A stretch of DNA of 64,000 nucleotides. It comes from Clostridia bacterium. Its GTDB lineage: Bacteria; Bacillota; Clostridia; Christensenellales; Aristaeellaceae. The position numbers and the translations under genes were made by a program. Positions 25,385 to 34,952 of this stretch are shown here, in pieces. The notes under the pieces are model-generated. The model searched no databases and was not told the DNA's origin. It saw nothing but the letters and a program-made list of their open reading frames with translations. Where the stretch lies: contig JAFWQA010000001.1 of NCBI GenBank assembly GCA_017509255.1, positions 1-64,000 of the forward strand. The letters are read 5' to 3'. Positions within the stretch are counted from its first letter, which is position 1. The number at the start of each line of letters is the position of its first letter.

Positions 25385-26485
25385 TTACTGTTCTTTCAGC
25401 TTGGCGAAGACCATCCGTCCGGCGCTGGTCTGCAGGGAGCCTGTGACGGTCACGGCTTTTTCTTCACCGACATAGTCCCTGCCGTTTTCGATCACGATCA
25501 TGGTACCGTCCGACATGTAGCCCACGCCCTGGCCGGCTTCCTTGCCTTCCCTGGTGATACGTACGCTCATTTCCATGCCTACGGCTACGGCGGGACGGAG
25601 CGCCCCGGCCAGATCGTTGATATTCATGGCCTTGATGGAGCTGACCTGCGCGGCCTTGACCAGGTTATAATCACCGGTGATCACGGTCCCGCCCTGCTCC
25701 CGGGCCAGGCGGAGAAGCTTCACATCCACGTCGGTCACGTCGCTGTAGTTGGTGTCATCCGTGGTCAGCCGGGGCAGCTCCGCCTGCGCGGCCTGCAGCA
25801 GATTCAGTCCGCGGCGGCCTTTTTCCCTTGTCTCGGTATCGGAGGAATCCGCCAGATGGCGCAGCTCGTCGATCACGAAGTCGGGTACGACGATCTCCCC
25901 TTCCACAAAACCGGCTTTGCAAACTTCCAGCGCCCGGCCGTCGATAATGGCGGAGGTATCCAGGAACTTCCTGGTCGTATTGGAATGACGAAGAACCTTC
26001 TGCCTGTCACGGTTACCGGAAAACCGCAGGAACATGGTGGTGAACTCGCGGCTGCGCCTGCGGCCCAGATTGAAGCCCAGAACGCCGAGAGTCAGATACA
26101 GGATGGCGCTCAGTACGGCGGTGAAGATGCCTGTTCCGAGGAAGTTCAGCATCTGACAGAGCAGCGCCGCAATGATCAGGCCCAGGATCAGGCCGATAAT
26201 ACTGGAAAGCAGCTGATACAGCGGCATTCTCGCGAAGGCCTTTTCGATTCTGTGCCCGACGGAACGGAAACCGCTCATGATCCGTGTGCTCAGCACCAGG
26301 AAAACGATGCCGCCAATGACTGCCAAAGCGATCTGGCCGATCATCACGTGGCCCGGATTCAGCGGGTTGTTTGGCTGGGCCATATTGTAGATCTGCAGGA
26401 GAAAGAATCCGATCGCGATTCCGATGCCGATGCCCAGCAGGACGATCAGCAGCCGCAGCAGCCGTTCCATGTTTTTGCTCTTCAT
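25385..26485 (-). CDS. Membrane-anchored PIN/TRAM domain protein (YacL family)
   Basis: A 366-residue protein, the same length as I recall for Bacillus YacL. Four hydrophobic segments occupy residues 1-140. The PIN nuclease-like domain begins at FLDTSAIIDGRALEVC, with further acidic residues in FVIDELRHLADSSDTETREKGRRG and GTVITGDYNLVKAA. A TRAM domain (about 300-350) with EGKEAGQGVGYMSDGTMIVIE ends the protein. Target RNA is unknown. The start at 26485 follows an ideal AAGGAGG site; the upstream extension of the frame overlaps radA. It lies 29 bases after radA, so the two are in one operon. In Bacillus, disA sits between them; here it is absent. Confidence 0.9.
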   Translation of the reverse strand: MKSKNMERLLRLLIVLLGIGIGIAIGFFLLQIYNMAQPNNPLNPGHVMIGQIALAVIGGIVFLVLSTRIMSGFRSVGHRIEKAFARMPLYQLLSSIIGLILGLIIAALLCQMLNFLGTGIFTAVLSAILYLTLGVLGFNLGRRRSREFTTMFLRFSGNRDRQKVLRHSNTTRKFLDTSAIIDGRALEVCKAGFVEGEIVVPDFVIDELRHLADSSDTETREKGRRGLNLLQAAQAELPRLTTDDTNYSDVTDVDVKLLRLAREQGGTVITGDYNLVKAAQVSSIKAMNINDLAGALRPAVAVGMEMSVRITREGKEAGQGVGYMSDGTMIVIENGRDYVGEEKAVTVTGSLQTSAGRMVFAKLKEQ

Positions 26486-26514
26486 GTTTTTTCCTCCTTT
26501 ACAGTGCTTCCGGG

Positions 26515-27891
26515 TCAGAACAGGACGCTCAGGGCCTGCATGACCGTGTCGGCACCTATCACCCGGACTCCGTCGGGCGTTTTGATCCTTTTCGCGTTTT
26601 CCCGCGGAATGATTACGGTGGTGAAGCCGAGCCTGGCGCATTCACTGATACGCCGTTCACACTGAGGCACGGACCGGATCTCGCCCGCCAGTCCGACCTC
26701 GCCCATGACGGCGATATCCGCGCCGATGGGCTGATCCTTCAGACTGGATGCCACAGCGGCGCACAGGGCCAGGTCCGCGGCGGGCTCGCTCAGCTCCAGG
26801 CCGCCGGCCACATTAATGTACACATCCTGATTGTAGGACCGCTGAAAGGCACGCTTTTCCAGCACTGCCAGGAGCATGGCGACCCGTCCTCCGTCCGCGC
26901 CGTTCACGGTACGGCGGGGAGAGTTCAGGAAGCTCTGGCTGGTCAGCGCCTGTACGTCGCACAGCAGCGGACGGCTGCCCTCCAGCGCGCAGAAGACCGC
27001 GCAGCCGCTGGCACCCTTGGCCCGGTGGCTCAGAAGCTCTTCACTGGGATTGGGAACGATCTGCATGCCTTTCCCGGTCATCCGGAAAACGCCGAGCTCA
27101 TTCACGGAGCCAAAGCGGTTCTTGACCGCGCGCAGCAGGCGGTAATCCTGCTGCCGGTCTCCTTCAAAGTATAACACAACATCGACCATATGTTCCAGCA
27201 TCCGCGGCCCGGCGATGGCGCCGTCCTTGGTAACGTGGCCGACCAGGAACATGGCGGTGCCGGTTTCCTTGCACAGGCGCATCAGCAGGCTGGTGCTTTC
27301 CCGGATCTGGCTGACAGAACCGGGAGCAGAGGCCATTTCCGGACGGTACATTGTCTGGATGGAATCGATGACCGCCACGTCCGGCTGGAGCTCCCGCAGC
27401 TTTTCTTCAATGGCGTCCAGAGCGTTTTCTGCCAGAACGTAGAGCCCGTCAGTACCGATTTCCAGGCGACGGGCACGCAGCCTGATCTGCCGGGCGGATT
27501 CTTCTCCGGAAATATAGAGAACGCGTTTTCCATCCTCCGCGAGATGCGCGCAGGCCTGCAGGAGAAGGGTGCTTTTCCCGATGCCGGGATCGCCGCCGAT
27601 CAGGATCAGGCCGCCTTCCACGATCCCTCCGCCGAGGACGCGGTCCAGTTCGCTGATCCCGGTCGGGACACGAAGGGCGCTGTCCTCCGGAATATCCTTC
27701 AGCAGCAACGGGCTGGCGCCGGTTCCGGGACGCTGATTGGCAGCGATCTTTCCGCCGGAAGTTTTTTCGGGCAGAGCTGCCAGATTCTCTTCCAGCGTAT
27801 TCCACGCGCCGCAGCCCGGACAGCGGCCGACCCAACGGGGCGTTTCGTAGCCGCAGGCGGTGCAGGCATAATAGGTTTTTGCTTTTGCCAT
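26515..27891 (-). CDS. radA: DNA repair protein RadA
   Basis: A 458-residue RecA-like ATPase that promotes branch migration of recombination intermediates. The N-terminal zinc ribbon is CTACGYETPRWVGRCPGCGAW. Walker A is GGDPGIGKST, and the RadA-specific KNRFG motif appears in AVKNRFGSVNELG. The C-terminal Lon-protease-like domain (about 290-455) holds ELSEPAADLALCAA and GEVGLAGEIRSVPQCERR. Start 27891 is chosen because GGGAG lies 7 bases upstream. It heads the two-gene unit with the YacL-like gene. Confidence 0.97.
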   Translation of the reverse strand: MAKAKTYYACTACGYETPRWVGRCPGCGAWNTLEENLAALPEKTSGGKIAANQRPGTGASPLLLKDIPEDSALRVPTGISELDRVLGGGIVEGGLILIGGDPGIGKSTLLLQACAHLAEDGKRVLYISGEESARQIRLRARRLEIGTDGLYVLAENALDAIEEKLRELQPDVAVIDSIQTMYRPEMASAPGSVSQIRESTSLLMRLCKETGTAMFLVGHVTKDGAIAGPRMLEHMVDVVLYFEGDRQQDYRLLRAVKNRFGSVNELGVFRMTGKGMQIVPNPSEELLSHRAKGASGCAVFCALEGSRPLLCDVQALTSQSFLNSPRRTVNGADGGRVAMLLAVLEKRAFQRSYNQDVYINVAGGLELSEPAADLALCAAVASSLKDQPIGADIAVMGEVGLAGEIRSVPQCERRISECARLGFTTVIIPRENAKRIKTPDGVRVIGADTVMQALSVLF

Positions 27892-27972
27892 AAAGATTCT
27901 CCCGATCAATAGATATATCTAAATTCTCTGGAAAGATCCCATTTTCCTTCCGTGAAGCATCGGAAGAATGAA

Positions 27973-28006
27973 TTTCCCCCTTCCCTGAGATCGGGGAAGG
28001 GGGAAA
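27973..28006 (-). terminator. Hairpin terminator after the SH3-repeat gene
   Basis: A perfect 13-bp stem (TTTCCCCCTTCCC / GGGAAGGGGGAAA) with an 8-base loop lies between the SH3-repeat gene and radA. The minus-strand tail is TTCATTC, so termination relies mainly on the stem. Confidence 0.65.
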
Positions 28007-28027
28007 GAAACGGCTGAGCAGGGAGCT

Positions 28028-30652
28028 TTACTTATGACCGTTCGGAGCGTGCTCCCAGGCATACGTGATGGCAGCCTCATGGCCGCTGTCCACCTTACGG
28101 CTGTTATGTGTCCAGCTGTTGGTAAAGTGAATACAGAACTGGCCCCTGAACTCATTATCGGGGATGGTATCGCCTTCAGGATAATTATGCGGTTCGCCGA
28201 AAATGGAGCAGGCGAATGTTCTTGTGCCGATGGTAACAAGGCAGGGTCTGCGCTGATAAAGGTCTTTGTCCTTGATCTCCTGGGAAGTGGTCACGCCGTA
28301 CATCTTGCAGAATCGAGCCGTATCGGCCGCTGTCAGCGGCTCCGCGTCGATGTGAAAGCCGCCGCTCCAGCGGTGGGCCCAGAAAACGATACCGGTTTTG
28401 ACGTCAAAGACCTTGTAGTTGGAGCCCTTTGCCCACATCTCATTGATCCCGCCGGTCCACCAGTCGATTTTTTCCGCGGCATAAAGGGTCATCGTCAGGT
28501 TGCTGCTGTCGGCGGCTCCGACGGGGACGGTATTGTACAGCTTGTGCTGTGTCGCGGAACCGGCTATGCCATCCACGGTCAGGCCTTTCGCTTCCTGGAA
28601 TTTCCTGACGGCCCTTTCTACGGCGGAGGTGTAGCTGCTGGTTATTTCACCGGTGTAATAGCCCTGGTTTTTCAGCTCGGTGACCAGGTTTTTAACGGCA
28701 TTGCCGGATGAACCGGGCCGGAGCGTGGTATAGGATGCTTCCTGCTGAGAGGAGGGGCCGGGCGTGGTTCCGGCGGGTGTGGCGGTGGGTTCCGGAGAAG
28801 GTGTGGCGGAGCCGTCCGCGTTGACAACGGAAACATAGCTGCCGTGCAGCCAGCCGATGCCAAGGGAGGTGTCTTTGACCTTGTACCAGAGAACATTGCT
28901 GGCAGTGGAGGTGCTGTAGTAAGGCAGGACGATTCCCTTATTGACTTTGCCGATGATCGGCGTATAGCCGGCCTTCTGCCGCAGATTGACGTCATTGGCT
29001 GTCGTGACGACATAACCGACAATGCCGGGGTCCGGCGTTGCCGTTACGGACGGAACAGCGGGGGTAGGAGTCGATTCAGAGGTGTCCAGAACCTTTACAA
29101 CGTCGCTGCGCAGATAACCCCGGGTGCCGTTTGCATCCACATAATACCAGGTATAACCGTCCTTCTTGACCGGTTTGAGCAGGAAGGGCAGCGTGACTCC
29201 CTTGCCGATCTGCCGGATGACAGATCCGCCGGGGGTGCTGCGAAGATTGCAGCCGGTCATGATCGTCTGTACATGGCCGACGGTGATGACGGTTTCCGGA
29301 GAGGGAGTCGCCGTGACAGCCGGGGCGGCCGTAGCGGGAACGGGGGTCGCGGTGGCATAGGGAGATCCGGTCGTTACGACGGTATCCAGCACCGTAACGA
29401 CATCGCTGCGCAGATAGCCTTTGACGCCGTTGTAGTCCACATAGTACCAGGTATAGCCGTCCTGCTGGACAGGCGTCTGCAGGAAGAGCAGCGTAACGCC
29501 GTTATCGATCTGTGTAATGACTGACCCGCCGGGAGTGCTGCGCAGATTGCAGCCGGATGCGATCGTCCTAACATGGCCGACGGTGGTGGTGCCGGTTTCC
29601 GGGGCAGGAGTCGCGGTAACGACCGGAACGGCCGTCGCGGGAGCGGCGGTAGCCGTCGGACCGGGTGTAACGGTGGGAGCGGATTCGCCGACGATCTGCA
29701 CGCAGTCATTGCGGACGTAATAAACCTTTCCGTCCTTGCGGACCGGATACCAGATATAGCCGGCTTTCTGAACGGCTTTCCCGGTCAGGGGCAGCATGCT
29801 GCCCTTTCCGAGCCAGTCCTTGTCGATGTCATAATATCCGTCCGGCTGTGTCCGCAGGTGGCAGGAGGACAGGATCAGCTGAACAAAGCCGTATCCTTCA
29901 TCCGTGGCCGCCGGGGCCGGGGTCGCCGTAATAACGGCAGGTGCCGGCGTGGCAGTGATCACCGTCCCCTGCGCGGGAGTCGGAGTCGACACGGTGGCGC
30001 CGCCGGTGGTGACGATCAGAAACAGCGACTGAATGTAGCCTACAGTTCCTTTATAGCGGACCTGATACCAGTGTTCCACGTCAATGAGCGGAGGAATGGA
30101 AAGAACTTCCACCTGGTCTCCGCGGTTCAGCTTTTCCATGCTGCGGCCGCGCAGGCTGGGTTCTTCCCGGAAATTGACGCCGCCGTTGGTTATAGACCCG
30201 GTCGTACCGGCAGCGGCGGGAACATTATCGCTGATTCCCGAGGAGGAAGGAGCGGCATAGGGCGCCGAGGTCGTGCCCGGCGTCTGGCTGCCGGAAGCGA
30301 GATACTGGGCCGCTTCCGCCTCCGTCAGGGGACGGAAGTAATCGCCGTGAATGTAGCCCAGATAGGTACGGGTGTTCAGCGGTTCCGGATGGACCGCCAC
30401 AACCTTGTACCAGTGAATTCCCTCAGCATTTGTTTCACCGCTGATGAGGCAAACATAACCCTGGGGAACCTGAAACCAGATATCGGCAGATGTGCTGGCC
30501 TGTTTGCGTACGCGGACACCGGGAGCCGTGGTGATTCCGTAAACATCCTCCGCGTTCGCGGAAGAGAGCGGCAGACCGGACGGGATCAGCGAGATCAAAA
30601 GGCTGAAGATGACCAGAAAAGTCAGAATCCGACCCCTGTGGTTCAACATCAT
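28028..30652 (-). CDS. Secreted multi-SH3 peptidoglycan-binding protein
   Basis: The 874-residue protein has a signal peptide (about 1-34, ending SSANA). Six bacterial SH3-like modules follow (near 36-110, 150-215, 250-320, 355-425, 455-525, 545-610), recognised by LRSTPGGSVI, VNFREEPSLRG and GYLRSDVV-type elements. They are joined by Pro/Thr/Ala-rich linkers. A PG_binding_1 domain lies at about 640-705 (GSSGNAVKNLVTELKNQGYY). The last 150 residues form a globular domain with GGFHIDAEPLT, FGEPHNYPEG and FRGQFCIHFTNSWTH; I recognise this as a recurring Firmicutes domain of uncertain role, possibly enzymatic because of its Cys, His and acidic residues. A cell-wall-binding, perhaps wall-modifying, role is likely. 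TGAGGTGA precedes the start. Confidence 0.85.
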   Translation of the reverse strand: MMLNHRGRILTFLVIFSLLISLIPSGLPLSSANAEDVYGITTAPGVRVRKQASTSADIWFQVPQGYVCLISGETNAEGIHWYKVVAVHPEPLNTRTYLGYIHGDYFRPLTEAEAAQYLASGSQTPGTTSAPYAAPSSSGISDNVPAAAGTTGSITNGGVNFREEPSLRGRSMEKLNRGDQVEVLSIPPLIDVEHWYQVRYKGTVGYIQSLFLIVTTGGATVSTPTPAQGTVITATPAPAVITATPAPAATDEGYGFVQLILSSCHLRTQPDGYYDIDKDWLGKGSMLPLTGKAVQKAGYIWYPVRKDGKVYYVRNDCVQIVGESAPTVTPGPTATAAPATAVPVVTATPAPETGTTTVGHVRTIASGCNLRSTPGGSVITQIDNGVTLLFLQTPVQQDGYTWYYVDYNGVKGYLRSDVVTVLDTVVTTGSPYATATPVPATAAPAVTATPSPETVITVGHVQTIMTGCNLRSTPGGSVIRQIGKGVTLPFLLKPVKKDGYTWYYVDANGTRGYLRSDVVKVLDTSESTPTPAVPSVTATPDPGIVGYVVTTANDVNLRQKAGYTPIIGKVNKGIVLPYYSTSTASNVLWYKVKDTSLGIGWLHGSYVSVVNADGSATPSPEPTATPAGTTPGPSSQQEASYTTLRPGSSGNAVKNLVTELKNQGYYTGEITSSYTSAVERAVRKFQEAKGLTVDGIAGSATQHKLYNTVPVGAADSSNLTMTLYAAEKIDWWTGGINEMWAKGSNYKVFDVKTGIVFWAHRWSGGFHIDAEPLTAADTARFCKMYGVTTSQEIKDKDLYQRRPCLVTIGTRTFACSIFGEPHNYPEGDTIPDNEFRGQFCIHFTNSWTHNSRKVDSGHEAAITYAWEHAPNGHK

Positions 30653-30665
30653 GTTTCACCTCAAT

Positions 30666-30715
30666 AAAATAGCATTTCTCAACGCTATTTTATTTCAAAA
30701 CTATTACGATGTCAA
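30666..30715 (-). promoter_or_regulatory. Promoter of the SH3-repeat gene with overlapping inverted repeat
   Basis: The minus strand carries a perfect TTGACA (30710-30715) and TAAAAT (30687-30692) spaced by 17 bases. An inverted repeat AAAATAGC (30666-30673) / GCTATTTT (30684-30691) covers the -10 and the likely transcription start, so it could be an operator or a 5' hairpin. Confidence 0.7.
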
Positions 30716-30794
30716 CAGAATTATTAAACAATATTTAATTTTTCATACAAAATACAACCGTTTTCCGTCATCTACAACATATAGTGGTTATCAA

Positions 30795-30844
30795 AAAGTC
30801 CCGGCCCCCAAGCCTTCCGTGAAGAGGCGGAAAGCGGGGCCGGG
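30795..30844 (-). terminator. leuS terminator
   Basis: Arms CCCGGCCCC (30800-30808) and GGGGCCGGG (30836-30844) enclose a smaller inner hairpin. On the minus strand the stem is followed by ACTTTTTG. Confidence 0.8.
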
Positions 30845-30856
30845 AATCAGGGGATG

Positions 30857-33280
30857 TTATTTGATAACGATATTTACGATTCTTCCCTTGACATATATTT
30901 TTTTGACAACCGTTTTGTCACCGATGGCGGTCCGGACGTTTTTCATTGCCAGCGCTTTTTCCAGCACGCTGTCCTGTTCTTCACCGACGCCGATCTCAAC
31001 GGTGGCGCGGACCTTCCCGTTGACCTGGACGGGGATCTGTACGGTATCCTCGCGCAGCGCCTCCTCATTGAAGGAAGGCCAGGGTTCATAGGCCAGCGTT
31101 TCGCGGTGGCCGAGCAGGCTCCACATCTCCTCGCCGATATGCGGACAGATGCAGCTGATCATCTTCACAAAGCCCTCGGCGTATTCCTTCGGGCACTTCA
31201 TGCTCTTGTAGCACGCGTTCACGAAGATCATCATCTGGCTGATGGCGGTGTTGAAGCCCAGGGCTTCAAAATCCCCGGTCACTTTCTTTACGGTCTGGTG
31301 ATACACCTTGTCCAGCGCGCCGTCGCTGTCGGCGGTGATGTTGTCCTCGTTGGTGAAGAAGGTCCACACCCGGTTCAGGAAGCGGCGGGCGCCCTCCACA
31401 CCCTGGGGGCTCCAGGGCTTGCTGACCTCCAGCGGGCCCATGAACATCTCATACAGGCGCAGGGTGTCGGCGCCGTACTGGTTCACGATGTCGCTGGGGT
31501 TTACCACGTATTTCGGGAAGCGCTTGCCCATCTTGATGCCGTTCTCGCCCAGGATCATGCCCTGATGCACCAGCTTCCTGAAGGGCTCCTTCACGGGGCT
31601 CAGGCCGTTGTCGTACAGGAAGCGGTTCCAGATCCGGCTGTACATCAGATGGCCTACCGCGTGCTCCGGTCCGCCGATGTACAGGTCCACGGGCAGCCAG
31701 TGCTTCAGCAGCTCCTGATCGGCGAACTCCTTATCATTGTGCGGATCGATGTAGCGCATGTAGTACCAGCTGGAGCCGGCGGAGCCGGGCATCGTGGAGG
31801 TTTCGCGCGTGCCGCGGATGCCGTGGCGGTCGTACTTTTTCCATTCGGCGGCGTTTTCCAGCGGCGCCTTGCCGTTTTTGCTCCTGTAATCCTCCAGCTC
31901 GGGCAGGATCAGGGGCAGCTCGTCATCCGGCAGGGGGAAGATCTTTCCGTCGTCGGTGTGCACCATGGGAACGGGCTCGCCCCAGTAGCGCTGCCGCGCG
32001 AAGATCCATTCGCGGAAGTGGTAGTTCACGGTGCGCTTTGCAACGCCCATCTTTTCCAGCTTGGCGGTGATGGCCTCCTTGGCCTCCTCCACCGTCAGCC
32101 CGGTGAATTCCTCGCTGTTGATCAGCCTGCAGCCTTTGCCCAGATAGTCACCCTTTTCAAAGGCGTGTTCGCTCACGTCCGCCCCGTCGATCACCTGGAT
32201 CATGGGGATGTTGTGGGCCACGGCGTATTCAAAGTCGCGCTGGTCATGGCTCGGAACGGCCATCACAGCGCCGGTGCCGTAGCTGGCCAGAACGAAATCG
32301 CCGATGAACAGTTCTGCCTCCTTGCCGTTCGCGGGGTTGATGCACTTCACGCCCTCCAGGCGGCAGCCGCTCTTGCCCTTGTTCAGCTCGGTGCGGTCCA
32401 TATCGTTCTTTTTGCGGGTCTCCTCAATGTAGGCCTTGACCTCATCCTGGTTTTTGATGCGGGGCATCAGATCCTGTACCAGCTGTCCGTCCGGCGCCAG
32501 CACCATGAAGGTGATGCCGTAGATGGTCTCGATGCAGGTGGTGAAGATGCTGAATTCACCGCCGCCGACGATCCGGAATTTGACCTCAACGCCCTCGCTT
32601 TTGCCGATCCAGTGACGCTGCATATCCTTGGTGCTTTCCGGCCAGTCGATCTCCTCCAGGCCCTCCAGCAGCTTTTCGGCGAAGGCGGGCTGGTTGATGA
32701 CCCACTGCTTCATGTTCTTACGTACTACCGGGAAGCCGCCACGCTCACTCTTGCCGTCAATGACCTCGTCGTTGCTTAGCACGGTGCCCAGCTCCTCGCA
32801 CCAGTTCACGGGCATGTCGATGTACTGGGCATAACCCGCCTCGTACAGCTTTTTGAAGATCCACTGGGTCCACTTGTAGAACTCGGGATCGCTGGTGGCG
32901 ACCATCTTGCTCCAGTCGTAGTCGAAGCCCAGCTCCTTCAGCTGTCTGGAGAAGGTCTCGATATTGTGCTGGGTGAAGCCGTCCGGATGGTTGCCGGTGC
33001 TGATGGCATACTGCTCCGCCGGCAGGCCGAAGCTGTCGTAGCCCATGGGGTGCAGCACGTTGTAGCCCTGCATCCGCTTCATGCGGCTGACGATATCGGT
33101 TGCGGTATAGCCTTCCGGGTGACCCGCGTGCAGGCCGACGCCGCTGGGATACGGGAACATATCCAGCGCGTAGAACTTGGGTTTGGAGAAATCCCAGACA
33201 TCTGTCTTGAAGGTCTCATGCTCCGCCCAGTATTCCTGCCATTTCTTTTCGATGACCTTCGGGTCGTAAATGCGTTCCAT
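30857..33280 (-). CDS. leuS: Leucyl-tRNA synthetase
   Basis: An 807-residue class I synthetase that charges tRNA-Leu. The HIGH motif appears in YPSGVGLHAGHPEGYTATD. The editing domain is recognisable around residues 220-370 (YGTGAVMAVPSHDQRDFE). The KMSKS loop is written NGIKMGKRFPKYVVNP, a variant seen in a subgroup of bacterial LeuRS rather than a defect. The C-terminal anticodon-binding domain ends with VQVNGKVRATVEIG. The gene has its own promoter only about 35 bases upstream, so there is no room for a T-box leader. Confidence 0.98.
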   Translation of the reverse strand: MERIYDPKVIEKKWQEYWAEHETFKTDVWDFSKPKFYALDMFPYPSGVGLHAGHPEGYTATDIVSRMKRMQGYNVLHPMGYDSFGLPAEQYAISTGNHPDGFTQHNIETFSRQLKELGFDYDWSKMVATSDPEFYKWTQWIFKKLYEAGYAQYIDMPVNWCEELGTVLSNDEVIDGKSERGGFPVVRKNMKQWVINQPAFAEKLLEGLEEIDWPESTKDMQRHWIGKSEGVEVKFRIVGGGEFSIFTTCIETIYGITFMVLAPDGQLVQDLMPRIKNQDEVKAYIEETRKKNDMDRTELNKGKSGCRLEGVKCINPANGKEAELFIGDFVLASYGTGAVMAVPSHDQRDFEYAVAHNIPMIQVIDGADVSEHAFEKGDYLGKGCRLINSEEFTGLTVEEAKEAITAKLEKMGVAKRTVNYHFREWIFARQRYWGEPVPMVHTDDGKIFPLPDDELPLILPELEDYRSKNGKAPLENAAEWKKYDRHGIRGTRETSTMPGSAGSSWYYMRYIDPHNDKEFADQELLKHWLPVDLYIGGPEHAVGHLMYSRIWNRFLYDNGLSPVKEPFRKLVHQGMILGENGIKMGKRFPKYVVNPSDIVNQYGADTLRLYEMFMGPLEVSKPWSPQGVEGARRFLNRVWTFFTNEDNITADSDGALDKVYHQTVKKVTGDFEALGFNTAISQMMIFVNACYKSMKCPKEYAEGFVKMISCICPHIGEEMWSLLGHRETLAYEPWPSFNEEALREDTVQIPVQVNGKVRATVEIGVGEEQDSVLEKALAMKNVRTAIGDKTVVKKIYVKGRIVNIVIK

Positions 33281-33314
33281 CCTGCCTCACCTGACTCCTT
33301 CAAATTTGTCCACA

Positions 33315-33343
33315 AGTATATCAAAAAGAATATGGTTATTCAA
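33315..33343 (-). promoter_or_regulatory. leuS promoter
   Basis: TTGAAT (33338-33343) and TATACT (33315-33320) are 17 bases apart on the minus strand. The -35 lies inside the last codons of the upstream glycosyltransferase gene. Confidence 0.7.
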
Positions 33344-34952
33344 GCCCTTCCCCGCTGCACGGGTCCCGCAGCGGAAGGCCGCAGGCCTGCCGGATCAGAT
33401 CCTGATCCGGCGCGTATCTCTTTTTGCCTGTCAGGAGCAGCGCGCTGTCTTCACAAAGCATGTCCGCCTGCGGCGTGCAGACAAAACGCAGGCCCCGCGC
33501 CCGCTGACGGAAGCCCTGCTCAATGCTTCCCAGCCCACTGCGGAAGCGGGTATCAAAGGGCAGGAACCGGTCGCGTCTGACCATCTGGCAGCAAATGCTG
33601 ACAGCGCTGACGTTGCGGACTTTTTTCAGCCGGCCGCAATATCCGCCGGCATTCCGGGGCAGCCCTTCTCCCATGCAGCGGGCAGTTTCCGGACCTCCGA
33701 GGATGAAGCCCGCGTGAGTGATCCTGCCTTTCCGGTCCGTGAGCACGGGTGAGACTCCCGCGACTCCGTCCCGGGAGGCATACATCAGCAGCTCACGGAA
33801 AAAATGACGGGTCCGGATCTGGGAGGCGGCATCCAGAAAAAGAAGGTAATCCGCAGTGCTTTTTTCAGCGGCTTCATTCAGCGTTTCATAAAGGCTGCCG
33901 AGATCCGTAACCGCAAGGGTAGCTGTCAGACGGGGCCACGGAGCCGTGGCTTCAAGTTCGCTGAAGCATTCCCGGCAGTACCTTTCGTCACTCCCGAAAA
34001 TAACGGCTTCCACGGAGGCGCCGCGCGGAAAATCCAGCCACAGGCGGGGGACTGTGCCGATCGGGAGAACCACGGCGTTCCTTCCTGCGTCCTTTTCGGC
34101 CGCCTCTGCTGCCCGGCAGCTTGCGTCCAGACAGCGCTCCAGGTTCTGCCTGCTTGCGCTGGAACGGACACGGCGCCATGAATACAGCATTTCGGGGATG
34201 TGAGAGACCCGGCGGCTGATCGCAGCGCAGCGCAGAAACAGATCGTGATCCTGGCTTCCGTCAAAAGAGGAACGGAGGCAGCCGGCCTGCTCCAGCAGGG
34301 ATTTCCTGAGAGCCGTCAGATGACAGATATAATTGTCGTTCAACAGCGTTTCCGGGCAAAAGTCCGGCTTGCGGTGCGGCTCAAGATGCCGTTTTCCGCG
34401 GCCGGTAAGCCTGTCCTCATCAGAGTAGACCCAGTCCGGAGCCTCCCGGGCAATCACGTCCGCCACGCGCCACAGGGCATCCGGCCGGAGCCAGTCGTCG
34501 TGGTCGCACAGAACAATATACTGTCCCCGGGCCAAAGCTATGGCATGGTTGGTGTTTCCGGAGATACCGAGATTTTCTTCGGCGTGAACGACACGGAAAC
34601 GGGGCTCTTTCCGGGCAGCGGCATCGAGGGCGGAAACCGTTTCCGGGTTTGTGCTGCCGCCGTCATAAAGGACGGCTTCCCAGTTCAGCAGGGTCTGGGT
34701 ACGCAGAGACTCCAGCAGAGCGTTGAGCATAGCCGGGTCCGTATTGTAAACAGGGACAGTCACACTGATCAGTCCGGAAGCAGGCTGGTTTTCGTGCTGA
34801 CGGCGGAGTTCCTCTTCACCCGGGTATTCTTTCCGCCACTTCCGCTGCCAGGTGCCGAGAAGCAGCTCTCCGGCCTTTTGCCCAAGCCGGCGGACAGTAT
34901 AGGCCATCCCGTTCTCCTGCCGAAACGCGGACAACCGGCTGAACATTCCCAT
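33336..34952 (-). CDS. Family 2 glycosyltransferase
   Basis: The 538-residue protein has a GT-A family 2 domain at about 60-290: SVTVPVYNTDPAMLNALLESL, then ARGQYIVLCDHDDWLRPDAL with the DxD-type metal site, and DFDGSQDHDLFLR-like acceptor region. The second half (about 300-520) resembles another, divergent GT2-like fold with YLLFLDAASQI and SPVLTDRKGRITHAGFILGG, as in two-domain rhamnan-type glycosyltransferases. No membrane helix is evident. It is a lone glycan gene more than 10 kb from the main polysaccharide cluster, so acceptor and donor are unknown. AGGGAAAGGT precedes the ATG. Confidence 0.87.
   Translation of the reverse strand: MGMFSRLSAFRQENGMAYTVRRLGQKAGELLLGTWQRKWRKEYPGEEELRRQHENQPASGLISVTVPVYNTDPAMLNALLESLRTQTLLNWEAVLYDGGSTNPETVSALDAAARKEPRFRVVHAEENLGISGNTNHAIALARGQYIVLCDHDDWLRPDALWRVADVIAREAPDWVYSDEDRLTGRGKRHLEPHRKPDFCPETLLNDNYICHLTALRKSLLEQAGCLRSSFDGSQDHDLFLRCAAISRRVSHIPEMLYSWRRVRSSASRQNLERCLDASCRAAEAAEKDAGRNAVVLPIGTVPRLWLDFPRGASVEAVIFGSDERYCRECFSELEATAPWPRLTATLAVTDLGSLYETLNEAAEKSTADYLLFLDAASQIRTRHFFRELLMYASRDGVAGVSPVLTDRKGRITHAGFILGGPETARCMGEGLPRNAGGYCGRLKKVRNVSAVSICCQMVRRDRFLPFDTRFRSGLGSIEQGFRQRARGLRFVCTPQADMLCEDSALLLTGKKRYAPDQDLIRQACGLPLRDPCSGEGLE

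Noticed and set aside
30854..32779. 641-codon open frame on the + strand
   Set aside because: It is the shadow of leuS, whose identity is certain.
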